Positions 1 through 7,683 of a stretch of DNA of 29,345 nt are shown here, piece by piece (position 1 is the first letter of the stretch; the number at the start of each line of letters is the position of its first letter). Made by a program: the position numbers and the translations under genes. Origin of the DNA: CAZEER01 sp964511215 (lineage in GTDB: Bacteria; Fidelibacterota; Marinisomatia; Marinisomatales; UBA1611); NCBI GenBank assembly GCA_964511215.1, contig CAZEER010000024.1, positions 1 through 29,345 of the forward strand, read 5' to 3'. Below the pieces are notes generated by a model. It saw nothing but the letters and a program-made list of their open reading frames with translations, was not told the DNA's origin and did no database searches.

Positions 1-1784
1 TTCTCATGATAGATTTCTTTTTCTGTAGTTAATCTGATAATATAATGGCCACTCGCATGCATCTTTGAATCCCAAGTAAGATTATGGAACCCTCTTGCTA
101 AAGACCCTTGAAAAATAATATCCACTTGTCTGCCTCGTAAATCAATCACATCTACTTTTATAATGGAATCATCCGTAACGTTAATTGGTATGGTGAGAGA
201 ATTGTTAAATGGATTAGGATGTGGCTTCGATAGTTTAAATGTTTTTGGTGACAACTCAATGACAGATAATTCTTGTTCGATCATTATTTCAAGTCCATTT
301 AAAAACGGACCCGCGGCCGAATAACCTTCACCATAAATTTCAGAAGAAAAGTATATATCTAATGTGCCATCCAAAACATGGAGATCATTTAAAACAATGT
401 CAAAGGCATTCATTGGACCAACCATAGCAATAATATCTAAATCATCAACCCATAGACTATCTTCAATCACTATATCAAATTTTCTTTCTTCTGACTGGTC
501 GTAATGATTATCCGAAAACATCATTTTTAGATTATATACAGCAGGTCTGAGTCTAACCTTGAAAGACGCAACCCGATTTAAGGATGATCTATATATTTCA
601 TCATTTTCAGTTAGTGCTATATCTATATTACTATCTAATACTTGGTAGTTTCCACCTTCATGACCATATTCTTTGTCATGACCCCAAACTTGATCTCCTA
701 AATATTCTGAAAAGTTATCACCCCCAACATTGATCATTATCGTGTCACCAAGTGGTTGTGGAAAATCCAACCACACCACTTCCCATGGTATTACATTTGG
801 AGGATCATTATCATCTTCAATATTGAACACACCCATACTTGATGCAGTGATCACTTCATTATCCATCGCCAAAAGTACTGTACGATTATCAGGTAGAAGA
901 GTTGCATTATTGAATGTAGTTCCGGCAAGACTATAATTCGAAATATTTTCAGATGATGAGAGGGATAACTCTTCAGAAAAACGAATGTTAATATTTTCAT
1001 GATCCTGACGAGCCCAGAGCGCTGACGGATTTATATTATCTACAAAACCATGGTCGGTTATATTTGTAAGGCAAAGAATTAAGTAACCATCCTGGAATAC
1101 TACATTTTCTTCAATAAATAATGATTGATTCCCCCCCCATCCATGATTGTGACTTTTTTCCCATCGTGTGGAGTCGAAAAAATTAAAATCATCATGCCAT
1201 AGAAGGGTGAAGTTATGATCGGTTCCAACGTTTCCTTCACCGGGGGTATAAGAAGCATAGCTCACATAGTCATAGTAAGAGAAACGAGGTAGAATACGTT
1301 CATCCCAGACTCCAACCCAATCATCATAAACGGGGTTCCAAAGGTTCATCATAATTTTTTGGGGGTAATATAGCTCCTGTATATGCCCCTCCGTTTGCCG
1401 ATATACTTCCTCTTCATTGATAAACCAGGCCACATAATCAGGAGTCCATTCAAATCCATAAATGTGAAAATCTTCATTTGGATTAAATGAAACATAGTGC
1501 TGGCGAATATGAGAACTCTGCCCCCATGTAATTGTATTCATATCAACAACATGATCATAACGCCCTAATAATTCTATATCAATTTCATTCCAAGGGCTAG
1601 TAGTACAACAACTATCATTATAAGTAAAAAAAGAAGATACTAACCCCTCACCCTGTGCCGGTTTATATCGCGCCTCAAATTTACCATAGAGGACAGGTTC
1701 TATAGTCCTCAATTCACTTCCACGATAATTTTGTGCTTCCAAATAAATTGATAAAAAGAAAAAGTATAAGAGATAGTATTTCAT
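1..1784 (-). CDS. Circularly permuted GH16 licheninase with malectin-like domain and type IX sorting domain (3' end cut by window edge)
   Basis: Predicted secreted endo-1,3-1,4-beta-glucanase (GH16). The frame is open from the ATG at 1784 to the window edge (594 codons), and only the last few residues are missing. Residues 1-18 are a signal peptide. The catalytic part begins directly with RGSELRT and YGKFEARYKPAQ (about 19-41), followed by the active-site motif WNEIDIELLG (E67 nucleophile, D69, E71 acid/base). The segment LLWHDDFNFFDSTRWEKS, which starts a conventional GH16 domain, comes after it at about 194-211. This order matches the naturally permuted Fibrobacter succinogenes licheninase as I remember it. 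Next come an Ig-like stretch (about 265-325), a malectin-like domain (about 348-500, INVGGDNF and GDQVWGHD) and a type IX sorting domain (from about 512, HPNPFNNSL). It is the last gene seen of the TonB-receptor operon, 14 nt after the PpiC gene. Cleavage of mixed-linkage glucan is inferred from the EIDIE motif; laminarin activity cannot be excluded. Confidence 0.88.
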   Translation of the reverse strand, partial: MKYYLLYFFFLSIYLEAQNYRGSELRTIEPVLYGKFEARYKPAQGEGLVSSFFTYNDSCCTTSPWNEIDIELLGRYDHVVDMNTITWGQSSHIRQHYVSFNPNEDFHIYGFEWTPDYVAWFINEEEVYRQTEGHIQELYYPQKIMMNLWNPVYDDWVGVWDERILPRFSYYDYVSYASYTPGEGNVGTDHNFTLLWHDDFNFFDSTRWEKSHNHGWGGNQSLFIEENVVFQDGYLILCLTNITDHGFVDNINPSALWARQDHENINIRFSEELSLSSSENISNYSLAGTTFNNATLLPDNRTVLLAMDNEVITASSMGVFNIEDDNDPPNVIPWEVVWLDFPQPLGDTIMINVGGDNFSEYLGDQVWGHDKEYGHEGGNYQVLDSNIDIALTENDEIYRSSLNRVASFKVRLRPAVYNLKMMFSDNHYDQSEERKFDIVIEDSLWVDDLDIIAMVGPMNAFDIVLNDLHVLDGTLDIYFSSEIYGEGYSAAGPFLNGLEIMIEQELSVIELSPKTFKLSKPHPNPFNNSLTIPINVTDDSIIKVDVIDLRGRQVDIIFQGSLARGFHNLTWDSKMHASGHYIIRLTTEKEIYHE

Positions 1785-1798
1785 AAAAAATTCTTTTA

Positions 1799-3265
1799 TT
1801 ATTTCAATTTTGATCCATAATCTAGTCTATCATCAGTGGTAACAATAGGAAATGATGGAACCACTATTGGATATGGAAGACCTCTGTGTGTAACCATCAT
1901 ATCCGTTGCAGTTAAGTCTAATTCCTCAAATACTCTCGTATTAATATGTATTTCCTTAGAATAGACTTGCTGTAATGAGTCGATTAGTGGATTATAATAA
2001 TCCAAGATCTGCTGTGTTTCAACAGGCTCAGGAAAAGATAGTTGAATATGACGTTTACTTGCATAGGCATCATACCATTGATTTTCATTTGCAATTACTC
2101 TCCAGTCATTATCCAATCCTAGATCATAACATCGATTTGTGATCTCTACATCTCTCAGTAAATCTGCTATAGCAAATTTAAGCTGAGATCGAAATTCACT
2201 TCTCTTCATTTTTCTCTTTCGAAAAACAAGTGGATGTGATTGCAATAATTTATTGAATGATGCCACATCCCAATCTTTATCTCTATAACTAAATAAGATA
2301 CTCGATGGGTCCAACTCCTTTGATTGATCAAAATCATTTAGTGGCACAATTTGTTCATTTTCCCAAATCATTTGATTAATTGCCTGTTCTTTATCGTTAT
2401 TATCTTTTAAATAATAATCTACGACAATTGATGCATAATTATTAAACACCTGAGAGTTTAAGTTCATTTCGAACCCAGACATTAATTCCCTAACATAGTT
2501 AAGATATCGTTTCTTTGCTTTTTTTTCAGTTAATCGTTCTTTTGTATCTGACCATCTTAATTCCTTTTCCATTTCTGTTAATATTAGTTGATCAGTCCAA
2601 CCAGCAACTTCCATAATAAGGTATGTGTTGTTTTCTGTTTTAAAAGGGCCCAATAGTTGACCTTTTTTTATATTATTTTGGAATAACCGGTCATGTATCT
2701 CTTCGGGTTCTCTATCAAACCAGCCAATATCTCGAACAGGGACATCACCCTCCCAAAGATGTAAATAGATGGAATCAAGATGAAAACCCTCTCTCTTCAG
2801 ATTTGCAACTTTTTCAACAATTTCCATATCAGGGAGGTTTAAATAATTGACTTTGATTGTTCTTCCTGCTAATTCATAATTTTTTTGAATAATGTCTTCT
2901 GTTACTGTGACCTTACTAAAAAAGTTTTCATGATAAAAGATCTGTCGCATTGCTTGTTCTTTCCTTCCTTTAATAAAAGATAGAAAACTTGGACTATTCA
3001 ATTGTTTATCATCTCTGCCTTGCATTTCCAAAGATAAAAGTTTTTCTGCAATAAGAGAATTCAAAACAATTTTTTTATGTATATAATTAGAATTCCTACA
3101 ATAAACAGGCCTTATAGAATACTCTGCTCTTCTTATAAAATCCTGGATTGTAATAGCCTTTCCATCAATTTGGGCAAGTAATTGTTCATCAGGAACATGT
3201 TGTGGGCTATAACAACTGTAAAAAAATAAAACACTTATGATAAGGCAGGACCGAGCCCAGATCAT
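1799..3265 (-). CDS. PpiC/SurA-like peptidyl-prolyl isomerase lipoprotein
   Basis: Predicted periplasmic lipoprotein chaperone of 488 aa. The N-terminus has a short hydrophobic stretch ending in FFYSC, so C18 is the likely lipidated cysteine, although the lipobox is not perfect. Residues 25-125 (QIDGKAITIQDF onward, rich in charged helices) resemble the SurA/PrsA N-terminal chaperone region. Residues about 136-223 look like a parvulin domain (VRDIGWFD, then KKGQLLGPFKTENNTYLIMEV). The remaining 260 residues look helical and charged, with no domain I can name. It starts 5 nt after the PorV-like gene and 14 nt before the GH16 gene, with no clear Shine-Dalgarno. The setting suggests that it assists folding of the receptor, the PorV-like barrel or the secreted enzymes. 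Isomerase activity is uncertain because the parvulin core is divergent. Confidence 0.75.
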   Translation of the reverse strand: MIWARSCLIISVLFFYSCYSPQHVPDEQLLAQIDGKAITIQDFIRRAEYSIRPVYCRNSNYIHKKIVLNSLIAEKLLSLEMQGRDDKQLNSPSFLSFIKGRKEQAMRQIFYHENFFSKVTVTEDIIQKNYELAGRTIKVNYLNLPDMEIVEKVANLKREGFHLDSIYLHLWEGDVPVRDIGWFDREPEEIHDRLFQNNIKKGQLLGPFKTENNTYLIMEVAGWTDQLILTEMEKELRWSDTKERLTEKKAKKRYLNYVRELMSGFEMNLNSQVFNNYASIVVDYYLKDNNDKEQAINQMIWENEQIVPLNDFDQSKELDPSSILFSYRDKDWDVASFNKLLQSHPLVFRKRKMKRSEFRSQLKFAIADLLRDVEITNRCYDLGLDNDWRVIANENQWYDAYASKRHIQLSFPEPVETQQILDYYNPLIDSLQQVYSKEIHINTRVFEELDLTATDMMVTHRGLPYPIVVPSFPIVTTDDRLDYGSKLK

Positions 3266-3270
3266 AAAAA

Positions 3271-4326
3271 TTAAAAAGAAATTCCAATCGTATAGGCATG
3301 TACATCACCAAGAATTCCTATTGTCTTATAAGCATAGTCCATAGAAATTGACTTATTACCTAAATAGAACATTTCAATACCAAGACCACCAGTAGGACCA
3401 AACTGTGTGTCATCCATATAGATTGCTTTTAGACCTCCTCTAAGACTAAATATCCCAAAACCAGGAATAGTATTATCTAGAGATGCACCAATATTAATTG
3501 ATTCAGAGTTATTGTTGGGATGTAAAGCATCAGCAGCAATAGTAAGCCTGGTAATGTTGGTAACAATTGGCTTTATCGCTAAACCTATTCTAAATATTAG
3601 AGGAAGTTCCCACTCAGCGGGCCTGAATTGTCCCGCAACATCACCGTAATTTCCTTCTTCATATTCTGATATATCAATGGGTTGGTAGATATCAATCCCG
3701 TCAAACTTCATTCTGGTTCCATAATTAGAAATACTCATTCCAATATTCATCCCATCTTTTTCCTGGCCCGTAAATGAGAAAAATTTTGTATTTACTAATA
3801 CTCCAAGGTCTATTGCGAAAGCGCTTGCAGAGCTATGCCAAATATTAGAACGAATATATTTCAGCGATGAGCCAAAGGCGAACCAGGACACAATCTTACG
3901 TGAAAAAGTAAACGAAGCTGCCAGATCTGATGCTGTAAATTTTTCGCCTGTTCCTTCCTGATACTCTAAGGTAGTAACATCCATCTGCCCATAATCCATC
4001 TGTGTAATACCAATACCAAGATTCCCAACACCAGGAACAACTAAAGCTCCACCAGTAAAAAGCATATTGATATCTACAATCCAAGGATGTAGCATAAAGG
4101 AAACAGACGGTTTATCTAAATTTGCTAATCCAGCAGGATTCCAGTAAATAGAGGATATATTATTGGCAACTGCAACAAATGCTTCTCCCATTGCATTGCC
4201 ATCACTACCAACACCTATCTCCAAAAAATTAGCTGATGTCGTTCCATAACGATTAATTATTTGACCTTTTACTGGTAAAACAATAATTAAAATAAATATC
4301 AATGAAATTTTAATATACCGGGTCAT
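3271..4326 (-). CDS. PorV/PorQ-family outer-membrane beta-barrel protein
   Basis: 351-aa predicted outer-membrane protein. A signal peptide (about 1-22) is followed by the family hallmark: a glycine-rich start, GNAMGEAFVAVANN, then IYWNPAGLA. This is the pattern shared by PorV/PorQ and the FadL-like fold. The rest alternates short beta strands with Gly/Asn turns, and the protein ends in an aromatic residue (GISF) as barrel proteins do. In type IX secretion, PorV carries or retains CTD-bearing cargo at the outer membrane. Here it lies directly downstream of a CTD protein and upstream of a CTD enzyme. The start ATG overlaps the stop of the preceding gene (ATGA), which implies translational coupling. 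It may be a dedicated PorV paralogue for this locus or a substrate-specific porin; the sequence does not decide between them. Confidence 0.8.
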   Translation of the reverse strand: MTRYIKISLIFILIIVLPVKGQIINRYGTTSANFLEIGVGSDGNAMGEAFVAVANNISSIYWNPAGLANLDKPSVSFMLHPWIVDINMLFTGGALVVPGVGNLGIGITQMDYGQMDVTTLEYQEGTGEKFTASDLAASFTFSRKIVSWFAFGSSLKYIRSNIWHSSASAFAIDLGVLVNTKFFSFTGQEKDGMNIGMSISNYGTRMKFDGIDIYQPIDISEYEEGNYGDVAGQFRPAEWELPLIFRIGLAIKPIVTNITRLTIAADALHPNNNSESINIGASLDNTIPGFGIFSLRGGLKAIYMDDTQFGPTGGLGIEMFYLGNKSISMDYAYKTIGILGDVHAYTIGISF

Positions 4327-7300
4327 TTTATTACCGCAAATTTTCCAAGTTTTGAATCACCTGTAGCATCCGAAACAACATGATAAATATACATCCCTGC
4401 AGCTATCTCCAAACTTTCTCTGGTAAGCATATCCCAGTGGATAATACCTCTCTCTGGTTCGTTTTGCACCTTGATCTCATCAACGAGAATACCACTTACA
4501 GTAAAAATTTTTATGGTGCACTCCGCTGGGATATGCGTAAATAATAATCTCCGTCTTTGATTAAGATAAGGATTTGTTACAGCTTCTTCCATCATATTTG
4601 TCATTACATATGGATTTGGTACTACCTTGATTGAATCCATAGCATGAGTCAGAGATTGCATATCCACTCCATCGGTTTCATTAACCGTAAACCTGATTGT
4701 GTCAGTCTCATAAAATGGTCTGTCCCAATCCAATTGATATACATCTCCAGGCTCTGGGAATGTCGATTCTGTAGTTAATAAAAAATCTAAGACAAATGCA
4801 GTACCCCTCCAACGGCCACCTCCTGTTGCTCCCACAAAAATCCTATCTTCAAAGAGGTCTACAGTATCATTATCATTGACATCGTGAATAACCATATCCA
4901 TTACAGGATAATTACCAGTAGAATCTAAAAAAGAAATATTTTGAACATAAAAACTAAGTGCTGGTTGCATTATTTTCGCTGAGCCTATGCTTGAACCATT
5001 TTCATCTCGCACTGTACCAGCATTAGCTATACCGATAAACGCTGAATCATTATCCGTGAAAACTATCTGATAATTCCACGGCATTTTTATACCTTCAAAT
5101 GTTGAGGGCACAACTCTCATAGTTCCATTGCCATTAATCCAACCAGATTTATCATAACTGAACTCTGGAACCTCAAGATAATTAGTGATTTCAATTTGAA
5201 GACCTTCAAATATATCAGTAGATATTGGTCTTTCAGGATTTAGCGTCCAATAATCTGGAGCATTATCGAATTCTCTTTCTATAAGATTTGTTCCAATGTA
5301 TTTACTTGAGTTTTCTGTATACACCAGATAGCTACTATCCGTTACATCGTAAATATTAATCGCATCTGTTACATACTGTATTCCATAGTCATAACTATAT
5401 ATTTCACTAAGAGTATCTACTCCAAAAGTCACAGCATACTCATGCCCAGCTTTTAAACTACCTCGGGCTCTGATAAACGGTGTAACCGTACCTGTCCCAA
5501 GTGTTTCATTCTCTGCCATATCAACTGTAGGAGGAATATATCCAGCTGCCCGTTGGTGAGGAATAACAATAGCAACATTTTTTCCTATAGAACGAATGTT
5601 TTCATACTCATCCAATTCAATAACAGCATTATTCTCCGATGGAGATATCCCTGGCCCCATGTCTGGTGCACCATAATCATATGCAACAATAGCATAGTAA
5701 TATGTACGTCCATTTTGAACTGTATTATCTACAAAAATATGATTGATTCCAGTATTCGCACCCAAGTTATAACCAGCACCATTGACCAAACCAAAATCTG
5801 TAAATCCACTACACTGATGCACCATTCCATTGGTTGAATTGGGATTGTGCGGGCTATCATTAACCATATCACACTGATATATAGGCTTACTAAACATAGG
5901 TGTTCCATAGCCATCAGTGATAATTTCAGGGTCAGCCATATATTTATCTGATGATCGGTATACCTTATACCCTTCAAAGTCATTAATATTACCTACAAAT
6001 GGATCTCGTGTTCTGGTATCTGCTATATCATCCCAAGTTAATATAACTTCACCGTCGCCTGCCGTTGCTGTAAGGGTTGGCATCTCCGGGGGCTGTGCAA
6101 AACGATAATCTTTTTCATAAATAACCTGAACAATCCGTTTTAATTCATATAGTGCTGGAGCTGTATGAGCATCAGAATTCAAACCAGCAAGAGGATCATA
6201 TGAATGAAGCTCTGACATAGATATCCGCTCAACTCTACCTTGAAAAAGTGGAAAAGGACCTGAAGCAAAAACTTCAACTAAGTTAGAGATATTACCCTCA
6301 AACTCTTCTAGAGTATCACCTCCAACAATATCCCACATGACTTGATCATTTTTAAACCACTCTGTCTCGTTAGATGCCGCATGACTTGGGACAGGAAACA
6401 TCCGGAATGAAGTTAAACCAACCATATCTGATTCAGAAACATCGGTGGTATTAAAATTTGGTTCACAGCCAACTCCTTCTAAAAAATCTGGTCTGTGATT
6501 ACATTCAGAACCATCGGCATCAGGACCNNNNNNNNNNNNNNNNNNNNNNNNNNNNNNNNNNNNNNNNNNNNNNNNNNNNNNNNNNNNNNNNNNNNNNNNN
6601 NNNNNNNNNNNNNNNNNNNNNNNNNNNATTATACCATCAAGGTCATTGTCTATTAAATCATAGGCTAGCCCCGGACTTTCTAAATATGCAAAACCCATAA
6701 CACCTGTGGGTAATCCACCAAACCCAACACCATTAATATCCCAGGAATAAGACATATCAATTTCTACATCAAAAAAGCCTATATCATCATCACTATCATT
6801 TCCTATACCATTATCAACCCAATAGCCAAATGCCACATCTCGGAGGTCATAGTCCGATACATTTGCGATTGAATATTCCCAAAAAACTGCATCTCTAGCC
6901 TGTGGATTATTCCATTGAAACCCTCTCACGCTAACCCTAAGACCAAGTCCTCCCCAAGGTTCCCCAAGCTGCTTGGTTACGTCTGGCCTCAAGAAGCCAA
7001 TATATTTATCAGGCCTTGGGTAATATTTTACATTATCTTCTGCACCAAGATATTCAAGGTCTTGTGCATCGTTCACTACATAGTAACATTCCTGATCTGC
7101 ATACGTTACACCTCTTCCAAACCTCCCGTTCCATTCTCCAGGCCATTTTGTTTCAAAACCTGTTGATGGCCAACCATTCACAGGCCAAGAGCTCTCTAAA
7201 TTAGATATTGCAGGATATTCACCCGACTCATTAAAGTATCCAAAAACAGGATAGAAACCCCATTCTATAGTCCCAGTGGGATCAAAGTCCATCTCTTCAC

Positions 7301-7682
7301 GATAGCTGGTTTGTAAATAATAAAGGGTATGTTTATCCTCAGTATAAATATCGATTGGGTCTGTAATAGGTATCGTGTCTATAGTGGTTGCATCACCATC
7401 ATCTTGAATATAGACCTTTGCCCCAGCTAAGAGTCCAATTCCATCAAGCATTTTAAGACCATCATTATTGTTAGGCCATTTAGAAGCATTAACCGCGGGC
7501 CAGTCTGATAACTCAGTTGTGTTTTTAAAATAAATTAATACCCTATTGCCAGTCATATATCCTTCTCTTGTAGCACTCGGGTCACCGGCGGGATCTTCAG
7601 GCCCTTCATATGCCTTTCCTTGAGCAAAAATAAAAGCAGTAAGCAAATTAATTAATAGAAAGTATCGTATTGATATAAACAT
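4323..7682 (-). CDS. Large secreted FN3-containing surface protein with C-terminal sorting domain, partner of the TonB receptor
   Basis: About 1119 aa if started at the ATG at 7682, which gives a clean signal peptide (MFISIRYFLLINLLTAFIFA) one nt after the receptor stop. An in-frame ATG at 7730 would add 16 residues and overlap the receptor gene, so I reject it. The first half is Trp/Gly/Asp-rich with no domain I can name. It is interrupted by an assembly gap (6528-6627) flanked by an Asp-rich IDNDLDGI stretch and GPDADGSE. A fibronectin type III-like domain lies at about 6095-5620 (GDGEVILTWDD to YYYAIVAYDYG). The C-terminus (about 4623-4326) starts VVPNPYVMTN and ends AAGMYIYHVVSDATG...GKFAVIK, a type IX-style sorting domain. 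By position it occupies the place a SusD lipoprotein would take beside a SusC-like receptor, but it has no SusD-like helical repeats or lipobox. Function unknown; a surface glycan-capture or receptor-cap role is inferred. Confidence 0.75.
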   Translation of the reverse strand: MFISIRYFLLINLLTAFIFAQGKAYEGPEDPAGDPSATREGYMTGNRVLIYFKNTTELSDWPAVNASKWPNNNDGLKMLDGIGLLAGAKVYIQDDGDATTIDTIPITDPIDIYTEDKHTLYYLQTSYREEMDFDPTGTIEWGFYPVFGYFNESGEYPAISNLESSWPVNGWPSTGFETKWPGEWNGRFGRGVTYADQECYYVVNDAQDLEYLGAEDNVKYYPRPDKYIGFLRPDVTKQLGEPWGGLGLRVSVRGFQWNNPQARDAVFWEYSIANVSDYDLRDVAFGYWVDNGIGNDSDDDIGFFDVEIDMSYSWDINGVGFGGLPTGVMGFAYLESPGLAYDLIDNDLDGIXXXXXXXXXXXXXXXXXXXXXXXXXXXXXXXXXXGPDADGSECNHRPDFLEGVGCEPNFNTTDVSESDMVGLTSFRMFPVPSHAASNETEWFKNDQVMWDIVGGDTLEEFEGNISNLVEVFASGPFPLFQGRVERISMSELHSYDPLAGLNSDAHTAPALYELKRIVQVIYEKDYRFAQPPEMPTLTATAGDGEVILTWDDIADTRTRDPFVGNINDFEGYKVYRSSDKYMADPEIITDGYGTPMFSKPIYQCDMVNDSPHNPNSTNGMVHQCSGFTDFGLVNGAGYNLGANTGINHIFVDNTVQNGRTYYYAIVAYDYGAPDMGPGISPSENNAVIELDEYENIRSIGKNVAIVIPHQRAAGYIPPTVDMAENETLGTGTVTPFIRARGSLKAGHEYAVTFGVDTLSEIYSYDYGIQYVTDAINIYDVTDSSYLVYTENSSKYIGTNLIEREFDNAPDYWTLNPERPISTDIFEGLQIEITNYLEVPEFSYDKSGWINGNGTMRVVPSTFEGIKMPWNYQIVFTDNDSAFIGIANAGTVRDENGSSIGSAKIMQPALSFYVQNISFLDSTGNYPVMDMVIHDVNDNDTVDLFEDRIFVGATGGGRWRGTAFVLDFLLTTESTFPEPGDVYQLDWDRPFYETDTIRFTVNETDGVDMQSLTHAMDSIKVVPNPYVMTNMMEEAVTNPYLNQRRRLLFTHIPAECTIKIFTVSGILVDEIKVQNEPERGIIHWDMLTRESLEIAAGMYIYHVVSDATGDSKLGKFAVIK
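6528..6627. other. Assembly gap (100 N)
   Basis: A run of exactly 100 N inside the FN3/CTD surface protein gene. A round 100 is the usual placeholder for a gap of unknown size, so the missing length and the frame across it are not known. The flanking protein sequence (IDNDLDGI before, GPDADGSE after) suggests that the lost stretch codes for Asp-rich, calcium-binding-type repeats, which could have broken the assembly. Confidence 0.95.
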
Positions 7683-7683
7683 A

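Noticed and set aside
730..936. 68-codon plus-strand frame containing a short SGCGKS string
   Set aside because: It is antisense to the GH16/malectin gene. The Walker-like string has no surrounding P-loop fold and is chance.
1133..1138. Run of eight C (8 G on the coding strand) in the licheninase gene as a possible frameshift
   Set aside because: The protein reads in frame through it with sensible GH16 sequence on both sides (HNHGWGGNQS), so there is no sign of an error.
4323..7682. SusD homologue in this position
   Set aside because: There is no lipoprotein signal and no helical TPR-like pattern. FN3 and sorting-domain features dominate instead.
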